A DNA stretch of 64,000 nt from Blautia pseudococcoides (GTDB taxonomy: Bacteria; Bacillota; Clostridia; Lachnospirales; Lachnospiraceae), in contig NZ_CP015405.2 of the NCBI RefSeq assembly GCF_001689125.2, forward strand, positions 5,048,501-5,112,500, written 5' to 3'. Below the pieces are notes generated by a model. That model made no database searches and had not been told where the DNA came from. It was given only the letters and a program-made list of their open reading frames with translations. Of this stretch, positions 41,449 to 50,869 are shown in pieces. Numbering within the stretch: position 1 is the first letter of the stretch; the number at the start of each line of letters is the position of its first letter. The position numbers and the translations under genes are program-made.

Positions 41449-43433
41449 AAGAGGAAATTCGCGTAGGCTTTGCAGGCAATCCAAACTGCGGCAAGACCAC
41501 TTTATTTAACGCATATACAGGGGCAAACCTGAAGGTTGCCAACTGGCCGGGTGTCACGGTTGAGAAAAAAGAGGGGGAGACATCCTATAAAGGGCAGAAG
41601 ATGAGGCTGATCGACCTGCCCGGCATTTACAGTCTGACCTCCTACTCTATGGAGGAGATGGTATCCCGGAAGGTTATTCTGGGCGGTGAGGTGGATGTGA
41701 TCGTAAATGTTGTGGACGCCTCCGCTCTGGAAAGGAATCTGTACCTGACTCTGCAGCTTCTGGAGCTGGGTAAACCGGTTATCCTGGCTCTTAATATGAT
41801 GGATATTGTGGAGGAGCGGGGAATGGAGCTGGACCTTCACAGACTTCCGGAAATGCTGGGCAATATTCCGGTGGTACCTGTGTCTGCCAGAAAAAGGAGC
41901 GGCCTGGATGTACTTCTGCACGCAGTCAAGCATCATTATGAGGAGCCTGTGGCTGACCCGGTTGTCACATACAGTCCGGATATTGAGAGAAAGATCCTGG
42001 AAGTGTCCAAGCGTATTGCAGCGGAACATCCTGACAGTGAAAATATCCGCTGGCACAGTATAAAGATCCTGGAAAATGATGAGCAGATATTCAAGGAGCA
42101 TCCCATTGATGTGTCTGACCTGATCGACAGGGATTATGAAAAACAGATTATTAATCAGAAATATGAATATATAGAGTCAGTTCTGGAAGAATGTGTTTTC
42201 TATAAGGGAAACAGGGAATCCCTGACAGAGAAATCGGACAGGGTTTTGACCCATCCCGTCTGGGGAGTTCCGGTATTCCTGGGAATTATGGCCATGGTGT
42301 TTTTTCTCACATTTACAGTGGGAGATGCAGTTAAGGGATTGTTTGAATCCTGGATGGATCTGGCCTTTACTGTGGCAAGAAACACGCTGGAAAACCTGGG
42401 GACTGCGGACTGGCTCGTCTCGCTGATGGTGGACGGCATCATGACTGGTGTAGGCGGTATCCTGACCTTTCTGCCTAATATCTTTATCCTGTTTCTGGCT
42501 CTGGCCTTTCTGGAGGACAGCGGCTATATGGCACGTGTAGCCTATGTCATGGACGGGATTATGGGAAGGGTGGGACTTTCCGGCAAGGCGTTTCTTCCCA
42601 TGGTGCTGGGCTTTGGGTGTACGGTTCCCGCTGTCATGGCATCCCGGACGCTGGAAAACCAGGAGGACAGGAAGAAGACCATACTTCTGACACCGTTTAT
42701 GTCCTGTTCGGCAAGGCTGCCTATTTACGTTCTGTTTGCGGATATGTTCTTCGGAAAGTTTGCCATGATCGCAGCTTTTTCCCTCTATGCTCTGGGACTT
42801 CTGATGGCCATAGCCATAGCGCTGGTTATAGGAAAGGTGTGGAAGAGCAGTGAGAAGGCAACCCTTCTGATCGAACTTCCTGATTATAAAATACCTAATG
42901 CCAGGACGATCCGGATATATGTATGGGAAAAGGTGAAAGATTATCTGACAAAAGCAGGTACAACCATTTTTGTCGCCTCTATTGTTATCTGGTTTATTTT
43001 AAATTACGGTATCCATGGCATGACCGCGGATGTGACACAGAGCTTTGGCGCCCAGATTGGAAAAGTGGTGGCACCGCTGCTGGTTCCTGCGGGTCTGGGT
43101 ACATGGCAGATCGTGGTGGCGCTGATCTCAGGCCTGTCTGCCAAAGAGGTGGTAATATCCAGTTTTTCCGTGCTCTACGGTGTGAACAACGTAAACTCCG
43201 TCCAGGGTATGGCAGTGCTCAGCGCTTCCCTGGGTACTGTGGGGTTCGGCGCGCTGAATGCCTACTCCCTGATGGTGTTCTGTCTGCTGTATACACCGTG
43301 TGTGGCTACACTGGCCACGATCAAGAGGGAAACGAGGTCTTGGGCCTGGACTTTAAAAATGGTGTTGTTTCAGCTTATACTGGCATACGCGGCATCTGTG
43401 CTGGTATTCCAGGTGGGAAGTTTGTTCCTGTAG
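41445..43433 (+). CDS. feoB: ferrous iron transport protein B
   Basis: A 662-residue membrane GTPase/permease for Fe2+. The G domain shows G1 GNPNCGKTT, G2 VANWPGVTVEKKEG, G3 DLPGIYSL and G4 NMMD. After an insert of about 130 residues, the permease half has paired Gate motifs with conserved Cys (GFGCTVPAVMASRTLENQEDR and FCLLYTPCVATLATIKRE). It is translationally coupled to feoA and followed by a Cys-rich membrane peptide. Ferrous iron import suits an anaerobe. Confidence 0.95.
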   Translation: MKEEIRVGFAGNPNCGKTTLFNAYTGANLKVANWPGVTVEKKEGETSYKGQKMRLIDLPGIYSLTSYSMEEMVSRKVILGGEVDVIVNVVDASALERNLYLTLQLLELGKPVILALNMMDIVEERGMELDLHRLPEMLGNIPVVPVSARKRSGLDVLLHAVKHHYEEPVADPVVTYSPDIERKILEVSKRIAAEHPDSENIRWHSIKILENDEQIFKEHPIDVSDLIDRDYEKQIINQKYEYIESVLEECVFYKGNRESLTEKSDRVLTHPVWGVPVFLGIMAMVFFLTFTVGDAVKGLFESWMDLAFTVARNTLENLGTADWLVSLMVDGIMTGVGGILTFLPNIFILFLALAFLEDSGYMARVAYVMDGIMGRVGLSGKAFLPMVLGFGCTVPAVMASRTLENQEDRKKTILLTPFMSCSARLPIYVLFADMFFGKFAMIAAFSLYALGLLMAIAIALVIGKVWKSSEKATLLIELPDYKIPNARTIRIYVWEKVKDYLTKAGTTIFVASIVIWFILNYGIHGMTADVTQSFGAQIGKVVAPLLVPAGLGTWQIVVALISGLSAKEVVISSFSVLYGVNNVNSVQGMAVLSASLGTVGFGALNAYSLMVFCLLYTPCVATLATIKRETRSWAWTLKMVLFQLILAYAASVLVFQVGSLFL

Positions 43434-43533
43434 TACTAGTGACAATCGTTTAAGGATCATATATAGTGGGGGTGCTGTATCGGGCTTCGCAGGGAGCTTT
43501 TGGGTGCGGCACCTCCTTTGAATAGGAGGAAAT

Positions 43534-43701
43534 ATGGCAGTTACCATTATACTTGCTGCTGCGGTGTCAGCCTATGCCGGGTTTGTGATCCGAAAAAAGG
43601 TGAAAGATATAAAAAAAGGTAAATTCTGCAGCTGCAGCGGCAGTTGTTCGGACTGCGGCAGAGGCTGCGGGGGACCAAAAAAGAAGGTGGATGCGTCATG
43701 A
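43534..43701 (+). CDS. FeoB-associated Cys-rich membrane protein
   Basis: A 55-residue peptide. It has an N-terminal transmembrane segment (AVTIILAAAVSAYAGFVI), a basic linker and a cluster of six cysteines (FCSCSGSCSDCGRGCGGPKKK). This is the layout of the small proteins often placed after feoB in Firmicutes, where they may take the role of FeoC. AGGAGGA precedes the ATG. It lies 100 bp behind feoB, and its stop overlaps the next start (ATGA). Confidence 0.85.
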   Translation: MAVTIILAAAVSAYAGFVIRKKVKDIKKGKFCSCSGSCSDCGRGCGGPKKKVDAS

Positions 43702-45476
43702 AGATCATGCTTATGGCAGTAAATGCCAAATATATACATTCTAATCTGGCGGTGTACAGCCTGCAGTCTTATGCGGCCGGGCATGGGATCCGGGCAGATA
43801 TTGCAGAGTATACTATTAATCAGCAGAAGGATGAGATCCTGCGGGGTGTATACAGGCAGAAACCGGATGTACTTTGTGTATCTTGCTATATCTGGAACAT
43901 TTCCTATGTAAAAGAGCTTATGGGAGATGTGAAAAAGATTCTGCCGGATACGGATATCTGGGTGGGCGGACCGGAGGTTTCTTTTGATGCGGAGACATTT
44001 TTAAAGGGCTGTCCCTGGGCCTGCGGTGTTATGTGCGGGGAGGGGGAGGAGACTTTTCTGGAACTGGCCTCCCATTATGTGCAGCAGACAGGGAGCATGG
44101 AAGACATTCAGGGGATTGTTTACAGACAGGGCGAAGACATGGTAAAGACTGACCAAAGGCCTATCATGGATATGGACAAACTGGTATTTCCTTATGGGGA
44201 TATGTCCTTGTTCTCCCATAAGATCATCTACTACGAGAGCAGCCGAGGCTGTCCTTTTTCCTGCAGCTACTGTCTGTCCTCCATTGATAAAAAGCTGCGG
44301 TTCCGCAGCCTGGACCTGGTACTTGATGAACTGCAGTTTTTCCTGGATCAAAGGGTGCCTCAGGTGAAATTCGTGGACCGTACATTCAACTGTAAAAAAG
44401 AACATGCCATGGCTGTCTGGACATACATCAGGGACCATGACAACGGGGTAACAAACTTCCACTTTGAGATCGCTGCTGATTTGCTGACAGAGGAAGAAAC
44501 AAGTCTGATCTCCACTATGCGGCCCGGACTGATCCAGCTTGAGACCGGGGTGCAGTCCACCAATGAAAAGACTATCCGGGAAATACGGAGAAAGACCAGT
44601 TTTGATAAAATTGAGGAGACTGTAAAGAAAGTGCAGAAGGGGCAGAATGTGCATCAGCATCTGGATTTGATCGCAGGCCTTCCTTTTGAGGATTACAAAA
44701 GCTTCTGCCAATCCTTTGATCAGGTTTACAGCCTCAGGCCCCAGCAGCTTCAGCTTGGGTTTCTGAAGGTATTAAAAGGCTCTTATATGTATGAGAAGGC
44801 AGAGGCGTACGGATGTGTCTATCAGGAGACAGAACCCTATGAAGTCCTGAGGACCGACTGGATTTCCTATGGGGATATTTTGAAATTAAAAGGTGTGGAG
44901 GAGATGGTGGAGGTTTATTATAACAGCAGCCAGTTTATCCGCACAGTGACAGCTATGGAAGAGCTGTTTGCAGATGCCTTTTCCATGTATGAGGCTCTGG
45001 CAGCGTTTTATGATGAAAAGGGATACCGGGGAATTTCCCACACGCGTATCCGGAGGTATGAAATACTTCTGGAATATCTGGAGGAGAGGCAGCAGGTGGA
45101 TATGGCGTATTTCCGGGAACTGATGCTGTTTGACCTGTATGCCAGGGAAAACCTGAAGACTAGGCCTGCCTGGGCAAGTGACATGGCGCCCTATAAGAAA
45201 AAAGTACTGGAGTTCTACAAAAAAGAGGAGGAAGCCCCGGTTCTCCTTGGGGACTACAAAGGATATCAGGCCAGGCAGACCATGAAAATGACCCATCTGG
45301 AAGTTTTCCACTACGATATAATGCGCGTTAGTGAGAAGCGTGCCTGCATTGGGCGAACGGCGGATGGCGATGAAGCGTTGCCTGCAAGAGGGGAGTTCCC
45401 GGTACTTTTTGATTACCAGAAACGGAACCCGCTGACCTATGATGCCGCCATGTACGCGGCTGACCTGCAGCTATAA
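43698..45476 (+). CDS. B12-binding radical SAM protein (DUF4080)
   Basis: A 592-residue protein. The N-terminal Rossmann-like cobalamin-binding domain (MKIMLMAVNAKYIHSNLAVYSL...) lacks a D-x-H-x-x-G lower-axial ligand motif that I can see. The radical SAM core has the cluster motif SSRGCPFSCSYCLSS (CxxxCxxC, near residue 185). The C-terminal ~200 residues correspond to DUF4080. The reaction is not known; methylation or another radical step on a nucleic acid or small molecule is possible. ATG 43698 overlaps the preceding stop. The longer in-frame start at 43644 lies inside the Cys-rich gene and is unlikely. Confidence 0.85.
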   Translation: MKIMLMAVNAKYIHSNLAVYSLQSYAAGHGIRADIAEYTINQQKDEILRGVYRQKPDVLCVSCYIWNISYVKELMGDVKKILPDTDIWVGGPEVSFDAETFLKGCPWACGVMCGEGEETFLELASHYVQQTGSMEDIQGIVYRQGEDMVKTDQRPIMDMDKLVFPYGDMSLFSHKIIYYESSRGCPFSCSYCLSSIDKKLRFRSLDLVLDELQFFLDQRVPQVKFVDRTFNCKKEHAMAVWTYIRDHDNGVTNFHFEIAADLLTEEETSLISTMRPGLIQLETGVQSTNEKTIREIRRKTSFDKIEETVKKVQKGQNVHQHLDLIAGLPFEDYKSFCQSFDQVYSLRPQQLQLGFLKVLKGSYMYEKAEAYGCVYQETEPYEVLRTDWISYGDILKLKGVEEMVEVYYNSSQFIRTVTAMEELFADAFSMYEALAAFYDEKGYRGISHTRIRRYEILLEYLEERQQVDMAYFRELMLFDLYARENLKTRPAWASDMAPYKKKVLEFYKKEEEAPVLLGDYKGYQARQTMKMTHLEVFHYDIMRVSEKRACIGRTADGDEALPARGEFPVLFDYQKRNPLTYDAAMYAADLQL

Positions 45477-45554
45477 ATGGGGACCGGGCCAGGCGTGGAC
45501 AGCAACGGTAAATGTTTTGCCGGGAAAAGGCTTTTAAAAATTAAGGAGATGACC

Positions 45555-46205
45555 ATGACAAAAAGGACAAAAGAGATACTTGATAAACTGGATGAAGTCT
45601 ATACAACAGAATATAAATGTTATCTGAACCATGAAAATCCGGGCCAGCTTCTGATAGCTACCATGTTAAGCGCCCAGTGTACAGATGCCAGGGTTAATAT
45701 AGTGACAAAGGATTTATTTAAAAAGTACCCGGATATGCAGGCATTTGCCCATGCGGACCTGAAGGAGCTGGAGCAGGATATTAAGCCCACAGGATTCTAT
45801 CACAACAAGGCAAAGAATATTATAGGATGTGCGCAGATGGTCTGTGAAAAATACGGCGGTGAGGTGCCGGGCACCCTGGAGGAGCTGACACTGCTTCCGG
45901 GAGTGGGGCGTAAGACCGCCAATGTCATCCGGGGAAATATTTTTCATGAGCCCAGTGTTGTGGTGGATACCCATGTAAAACGGATCTCCAAACGCCTGGG
46001 ATTCACAAAAGAGGAGGACCCCGAAAAGATTGAGTTGGATCTTATGAAGGTTCTGCCAAAAGAACACTGGATTCTCTATAATATACAGATCATCACCTTT
46101 GGACGGCAGATCTGCTTTGCCAGAAGTCCAAAATGTGAGGATTGTTTTTTGACAGATTACTGTAAAGAATATAAAGAACGACAAAAAAAGAAAAGGAAAA
46201 AGTAA
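45555..46205 (+). CDS. nth: endonuclease III
   Basis: A 216-residue base-excision repair glycosylase/AP lyase. It has the helix-hairpin-helix LPGVGRKTANV with the catalytic Lys, the catalytic Asp in VVVDTHVKRIS, and the C-terminal iron-sulfur loop C-x6-C-x2-C-x5-C (CFARSPKCEDCFLTDYC). AAGGAG ends 6 nt before ATG 45555; the frame is open from 45477, but the extension is unlike the family. It heads a run of five same-strand genes. Confidence 0.95.
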   Translation: MTKRTKEILDKLDEVYTTEYKCYLNHENPGQLLIATMLSAQCTDARVNIVTKDLFKKYPDMQAFAHADLKELEQDIKPTGFYHNKAKNIIGCAQMVCEKYGGEVPGTLEELTLLPGVGRKTANVIRGNIFHEPSVVVDTHVKRISKRLGFTKEEDPEKIELDLMKVLPKEHWILYNIQIITFGRQICFARSPKCEDCFLTDYCKEYKERQKKKRKK

Positions 46206-46271
46206 CAGAGCAGCAGGTCTGAACAATAACGGTCCGGACACTTACTGAGCAGTTACAGGGGTATTAAGGAT

Positions 46272-46982
46272 ATGGATGCATATATAGCTCTGGACCTGGA
46301 GACTACGGGCTTGTCACCCAAATCAGACAGAATCCTGGAAATAGGCGCTGCCAGGGTGGTGAATGGAATTGTGGAGGAAAGATGCAGCACACTCATTGAT
46401 CCAAGAATGGAGATTCCGGAAAAGGTCACAGAACTGACGGGAATCACTGAGGATATGGTGGTGGGGATGCCGGAAATAAAAGATGTGGTGGCAGGTCTTG
46501 TTGCCTTCTGCGGTGACCTGCCGCTTTTGGGGCATAATATTATGTTTGACTACAGGTTTGTAAAGCACAGCGCAGTCAACAGCGGCCTTACCTTTGAGGC
46601 GGAGGGAATGGATACTCTGAAAATTTCCAGAGCGCTGCTTGCCGACCTTCCAAGCCGCAGCCTGCAGAGTCTCCGCTTACACTATGGGATTCCCCAGGAG
46701 AATGCCCACAGGGCACTGGACGACGCACTGACAACACACCTTCTGTATCAGAGGCTGAAACGTGAGTACGGCGAAGACAATGCAGAGCTATTTACACCCA
46801 AAAAACTGAATTACAAAGTTAAAAAGCAGGGACCTGCCACACAGGCACAAAAACGCCACTTGCAGGAATTAGTAAAATATCATAGAATAGAGCTTAGCAT
46901 GGATGTGGAGAGCCTGACTAAAAATGAAGCCTCCAGACTGATAGATACGATTTTAGGGTGTTATGGAAAGATTATGAGGTGA
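46272..46982 (+). CDS. DEDDh 3'-5' exonuclease (DnaQ/PolC-epsilon type)
   Basis: A 236-residue exonuclease. The Exo I motif is ALDLETTGLSP (D8/E10 region), Exo II GHNIMFDYRFV, and Exo III AHRALDDALTTHLLYQ with the His and Asp of the DEDDh set. The extra C-terminal ~60 residues (QAQKRHLQELVKYHRI...LTKNEASRLIDTILG) look like a small helical domain. It probably trims 3' ends in DNA repair. It lies 66 bp after nth, consistent with a repair cluster. Confidence 0.9.
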   Translation: MDAYIALDLETTGLSPKSDRILEIGAARVVNGIVEERCSTLIDPRMEIPEKVTELTGITEDMVVGMPEIKDVVAGLVAFCGDLPLLGHNIMFDYRFVKHSAVNSGLTFEAEGMDTLKISRALLADLPSRSLQSLRLHYGIPQENAHRALDDALTTHLLYQRLKREYGEDNAELFTPKKLNYKVKKQGPATQAQKRHLQELVKYHRIELSMDVESLTKNEASRLIDTILGCYGKIMR

Positions 46983-46989
46983 AATGACA

Positions 46990-47097
46990 ATGATGAATAT
47001 GAATAATAAAAAAGTAAAACGCGTGGTTGCAGGTATTGTGGCAGGGATTCTGGTTCTGGCTATGGTTCTTCCCATGGCATTGTCCTTTTTAAACTGA
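46990..47097 (+). CDS. small single-pass membrane peptide
   Basis: A 35-residue peptide: basic N-terminus with MNNKKVKRVVAG, then one hydrophobic span (IVAGILVLAMVLPMALSFL) ending in Asn. It starts 7 nt after the exonuclease stop and ends 21 nt before the AIR-synthase-like start, tightly inside the operon. The tight fit and membrane-like composition support translation, although the ribosome site is weak. Function unknown; it could be a tether or a translational coupler. Confidence 0.55.
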   Translation: MMNMNNKKVKRVVAGIVAGILVLAMVLPMALSFLN

Positions 47098-47118
47098 CAG
47101 ACAGAGAGGACAGGGAAC

Positions 47119-48108
47119 ATGAAGATAGGAAAATTACCGGAACCGGTGTTGATCCGTTCCGTTTTAAAAGAAGTACAGCATAGAAGGCCGGAGGTCCTGG
47201 TCGGACCGGCAGTGGGACAGGACTGTGCGGTTTTGGAGCCGGCAAAAGGAGATGTGCTGGTATTCTCCTCTGACCCCATCACCGGGACCGTAAAGGATAT
47301 CGGAAGCCACAGCGTGCATATCACAGCCAATGATCTGGCAGCTTCCGGGGCAGAGCCTCTGGGGATCATGGTGACGATACTTTTGACACCGGAGACAGAG
47401 GAAACACAGTTAAAAGAGATGATGCGGGGGCTGGAGGCAGCCTGTGAACAGTTGAATATTGAGGTTATGGGAGGGCACACGGAGATCACAGATGTGGTGA
47501 AGCAGCCCCTTATTTCCATAACAGGTGTGGGCAGAATTCCCAAAGAAGAGGTTTTGACCACCTCTGCGGCAATGCCCGGCCAGGATGTTGTCATAACAAA
47601 ATGGATCGGACTGGAAGGTACTTCCATTGCTGCAAAAGAGAAAGAAGAAACTCTGCTGGAGCGTTTTGCCCCTTCTTTTGTGGAGACGGCGAAAAGGTTT
47701 GACCAGTATCTTTCCGTGGTGCCCGAGGCCAGAGTGGCAAAATCCTGGGGCGTTTCTGCCATGCATGACATTACAGAGGGCGGCGTGTTCGGTGCGCTCT
47801 GGGAGATGGGCAGCGGTTCCGGCACGGGTCTTGATATTGATCTGAAGAAGATACCCATCCGGCAGGAGACTGTGGAGGTGTGTGAGGTGCTGGGGCTGAA
47901 CCCTTATATCCTCATGTCCAGCGGTTCCATGCTGATAACCACAGATGACGGGTTTGGTCTGGTCAGAAAGCTGGAGCAGGCGGGAATTCATGCAGCAGTG
48001 GTGGGAAAAGTCACGGACAGCAATGACAGGATCCTGAGAAATGGTGAGGATACCAGATATCTGGATAAACCCCAGAGTGACGAGCTTTATAAAATATATC
48101 TTGGATAA
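47119..48108 (+). CDS. AIR synthase-related (HypE/PurM-fold) protein
   Basis: A 329-residue ATP-binding protein of the PurM/HypE/SelD superfamily. Visible are GPAVGQDCAVLEP near residue 30, FSSDPITGTVKDIGSHSVHITANDLAASGAEPLGI (the Asp/Asn metal region) and MHDITEGGVFGALWEMG near residue 220. It has no C-terminal Cys of HypE and no hydrogenase maturation genes around it, so it is not evidently HypE. Stand-alone homologues are common in Clostridia; some are annotated as thiamine-monophosphate-kinase-like. Substrate unknown. Confidence 0.8.
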   Translation: MKIGKLPEPVLIRSVLKEVQHRRPEVLVGPAVGQDCAVLEPAKGDVLVFSSDPITGTVKDIGSHSVHITANDLAASGAEPLGIMVTILLTPETEETQLKEMMRGLEAACEQLNIEVMGGHTEITDVVKQPLISITGVGRIPKEEVLTTSAAMPGQDVVITKWIGLEGTSIAAKEKEETLLERFAPSFVETAKRFDQYLSVVPEARVAKSWGVSAMHDITEGGVFGALWEMGSGSGTGLDIDLKKIPIRQETVEVCEVLGLNPYILMSSGSMLITTDDGFGLVRKLEQAGIHAAVVGKVTDSNDRILRNGEDTRYLDKPQSDELYKIYLG

Positions 48109-48161
48109 AAGTCCGCAGACGGACCGGAAAGAGTCCGGGCGGAAAAAGAGGCGAAACAATT

Positions 48162-48665
48162 ATGGCAAAACTTAACATTGTACTTTTCGAGCCGGAGATT
48201 CCGGCAAATACAGGAAATATCGGGAGAACCTGTGTTGCCACAGGCACCAGGCTGCATTTGATCGAGCCTTTGGGGTTTATGCTGAATGAAAAGTCGATCA
48301 AACGCGCAGGAATGGACTACTGGAAGGACCTGGATGTGACCACCTACATGAATTATGAGGATTTCCTGGAGCGCAATCCGGGTGCCAAAATATACATGGC
48401 AACAACAAAAGGCCCTCAGACTTATGTGGATGTCCAGTATGAGGAGGACTGTTACATTATGTTCGGCAAAGAGAGTGCCGGGATTCCTGAGGAGATCCTT
48501 CTGGAAAACCAGGAGACAGCCATCCGTATCCCTATGATTGGAAATATCCGTTCTCTGAATCTGGCTAATTCCGTGGCTATCGTACTCTATGAGGCGCTGC
48601 GGCAGAACCATTTTGACCATATGCAGATGGAGGGACATCTGACGAAATACGACTGGAAACAATAG
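48162..48665 (+). CDS. trmL: tRNA (cytidine(34)-2'-O)-methyltransferase
   Basis: A 167-residue SPOUT-class enzyme that methylates the wobble ribose of tRNA-Leu. Its knot motifs are clear: NIVLFEPEIPANTGNIGRTC at the start, YIMFGKESAGIPEEIL and IPMIGNIRSLNLANSVAIVLYEALRQ. Length is typical. It is the last gene of the nth cluster and ends at a bidirectional terminator. Confidence 0.93.
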   Translation: MAKLNIVLFEPEIPANTGNIGRTCVATGTRLHLIEPLGFMLNEKSIKRAGMDYWKDLDVTTYMNYEDFLERNPGAKIYMATTKGPQTYVDVQYEEDCYIMFGKESAGIPEEILLENQETAIRIPMIGNIRSLNLANSVAIVLYEALRQNHFDHMQMEGHLTKYDWKQ

Positions 48666-48678
48666 AAGGCATAAAAAT

Positions 48679-48730
48679 AACAGGCAGCCCAAATCAGTAT
48701 GATCCACTGTATTTGGCTGCCTGTTGTTTT
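48679..48730. terminator. bidirectional terminator between trmL and the sensor kinase
   Basis: AACAGGCAGCC pairs with GGCTGCCTGTT, with AAAT/ATTT extending the stem toward the loop, followed by TGTTTTTAG. It separates two convergent units. Confidence 0.8.
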
Positions 48731-50151
48731 TAGCTTTTGTTTTCGGTTCCTTTAGAAAGAGTGAAGATAAATTCCGTTCCCACGCCCTCTGTGCTTATGA
48801 CATTGATATGCTGGTTATGGGAATTGATGATCTCTTTGACAATGGATAGTCCAAGTCCGGTGCCTTTTCTGTCCTTGCCTCTTGAGGGGTCGGTTTTGTA
48901 GAAGCGGTCCCAGATTTTCGGAAGGCTGCTTTTGGGGATACCACAGCCGGAGTCCTTTACAGAGACAAATACAGTCTCATGTTTGATAGTGGTTTCCACC
49001 TTGATGACGGAATCTGCGGGGCTGAATTTGATGGCATTGTCAATGAGGTTATAAAGGACCTGCTGGATCTTGCCCATGTCTGCGGAAACATACAGGGTCT
49101 GGCCTGTGAGCAGCAGTTCAACGGAAATGCGCTTTTCCCGGCAGGTGCCCTCAAAGGCGGCAGCAGTGGTCTTGATGGTATTGTTGATATCAAAGTTCGT
49201 ATAGTCCAGCATCCTACCTTTTTCGTCCATGTCGTTCAGGGTGAGAAGACTCTGGGTCAGTTTGTAGAGGCGGTCTGTCTCGTACACCACAATGTTCAGA
49301 TATTTGGTCTGGAGTTCTGGGGGGATAGTGCCGTCCAGGATGGCCTCCGTATAGCCTTTGATGGAAGTCAGAGGGGAGCGGAAGTCATGCGAAACATTGG
49401 AGACGAATTTCCGCTGGTATTCTCCTGTCTTGTCAAGCTCATCGGACATATAATTCAGAGTCAGGGCAAGATAGCCCATCTCATCCCTGGTGTATACCGG
49501 GATATTGTGTTTCAGGTTACCTGAGGCGAACTGGTCCGCTCCCGCAATGATTTTCTTCAGGGGACGATAGACCATGAAGGAGAATACAGCCAGCATCAAA
49601 AGCATGACCAGAAAAATGATCAGGATCAGAATGTAAATAATATTCATGACATCATTTTCCTGCTCCTGCAGAATGGACATGGGCAGATGCATGGCAACAT
49701 AGCCCTGAATGGACATTTTCCAGGTGACAGGCACCATGACGCTGAGATGGTCCTCCTCAAACTGGCTGTAAAATCTGCCGATCTGATAATAGGAGCCGCT
49801 GGAATGTCCGGGGTTGAAATGCTCTATGATCTTTTTTTCCTCCGCGGAAAAATCATCGGAGGTATTCAGAAGGATTTCACCATTGGGACTGATGAGCCAG
49901 ATCTCCGCGTCCTGATAGATGGACAGGGTTTTCAGATTCATGGCGACACTGTCCAGGGAGGCCTGTTCCTGATAATATTTGGAGGCTCTGTTTTCCGCTA
50001 TGGAGGCAGCCTCCCGGTATAAATCTCCGCTGTAGACATCTTCCAGGTGGTTTTCCACCATGGAGGGGCCTATCATGGAAACCGCAAAGAATCCCATGAA
50101 CCCCAGGATCAGGAAAAATGCCACGAACTTGATATAAAGCGATTTTTTCAT
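48730..50151 (-). CDS. sensor histidine kinase, ResE/WalK-like
   Basis: A 473-residue membrane kinase with transmembrane segments at about 9-28 and 170-195, an extracellular sensor of roughly 140 residues, and a HAMP linker. The phosphoacceptor H255 lies in FVSNVSHDFRSPLTSIKGY. The ATPase domain has LYNLIDNAIKFSP, VKDSGCGIPKSSLPKIWDRFY and GTGLGLSIVKEI. The start overlaps the response-regulator stop by 4 bp, so the pair is co-translated. Its position beside mutS2 gives no hint of the signal. An envelope stress or cell-wall role would be typical, but it is inference. Confidence 0.92.
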   Translation of the reverse strand: MKKSLYIKFVAFFLILGFMGFFAVSMIGPSMVENHLEDVYSGDLYREAASIAENRASKYYQEQASLDSVAMNLKTLSIYQDAEIWLISPNGEILLNTSDDFSAEEKKIIEHFNPGHSSGSYYQIGRFYSQFEEDHLSVMVPVTWKMSIQGYVAMHLPMSILQEQENDVMNIIYILILIIFLVMLLMLAVFSFMVYRPLKKIIAGADQFASGNLKHNIPVYTRDEMGYLALTLNYMSDELDKTGEYQRKFVSNVSHDFRSPLTSIKGYTEAILDGTIPPELQTKYLNIVVYETDRLYKLTQSLLTLNDMDEKGRMLDYTNFDINNTIKTTAAAFEGTCREKRISVELLLTGQTLYVSADMGKIQQVLYNLIDNAIKFSPADSVIKVETTIKHETVFVSVKDSGCGIPKSSLPKIWDRFYKTDPSRGKDRKGTGLGLSIVKEIINSHNQHINVISTEGVGTEFIFTLSKGTENKS

Positions 50152-50852
50152 CCGTTTTTGACCTCGAATTTATAGCCAATACCCCATACGGTGCTGATGG
50201 ACCAGGCGGGGTGGTCCTTTATTTTTTCTCTCAGACGTTTGATATGTACGTCCACGGTTCTTGTGTCTCCGATATATTCATATCCCCAGATGTGGTCCAA
50301 AAGCTGTTCTCTTGTGAAGACCTGATTGGGGGAAGCAGCCAGAAAGTAGAGAAGCTCCAGTTCCTTTGGCGGCATATCCACCTGTTTTCCGTAGTACACA
50401 ACAGAATAGTTGGTCAGATTGATGGCCAGATCTGGATATTCCACATATTTGCCGGAAGGCTGGTTTCCGGGAGCCACGGTGGGCTGGTAGCGGCGGAGAA
50501 CGGCTTTCACCCTTGCCACCAGTTCCTTAGAGTCAAAAGGCTTGATCATATAATCATCCGCGCCCAGCTCCAGTCCCAGCACCTTGTCAAAAATCTCCCC
50601 TTTGGCGGAGAGCATGATGATGGGAACATTGGATTTGTGACGGATCTCCCTGCAGACCTGATAGCCGTCCATGCCCGGAAGCATTAAATCAAGCAGGATG
50701 AGGTTGGGGCCAAAGGAGGCGAAGGCCTTCAGAGCCTCCTCCCCGTCATTGACGATCATGGTGTCAAAGCATTCTTTGGTGAGGTACAGAGAGATAAGCT
50801 CTGCAATATTGTTGTCATCATCAACGATCAGTATTTTCTGTTTCGCAGCCAT
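50148..50852 (-). CDS. response regulator, OmpR/PhoB family
   Basis: A 234-residue regulator. The receiver domain has VDDDNN (10-14), phosphoacceptor D55 in LILLDLMLPGMDGYQ and the conserved Lys in DDYMIKPFDSKEL. The C-terminal winged helix has PPKELELLYFLAASPNQVFTREQLLDHIWGYEYIGDTRTVDVHIKRLREKI. It is upstream of and coupled to its kinase, and 17 bp downstream of mutS2 on the same strand, so it may be read partly from the mutS2 promoter. Confidence 0.94.
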   Translation of the reverse strand: MAAKQKILIVDDDNNIAELISLYLTKECFDTMIVNDGEEALKAFASFGPNLILLDLMLPGMDGYQVCREIRHKSNVPIIMLSAKGEIFDKVLGLELGADDYMIKPFDSKELVARVKAVLRRYQPTVAPGNQPSGKYVEYPDLAINLTNYSVVYYGKQVDMPPKELELLYFLAASPNQVFTREQLLDHIWGYEYIGDTRTVDVHIKRLREKIKDHPAWSISTVWGIGYKFEVKNG

Positions 50853-50869
50853 TATATACCCCCTATGGT

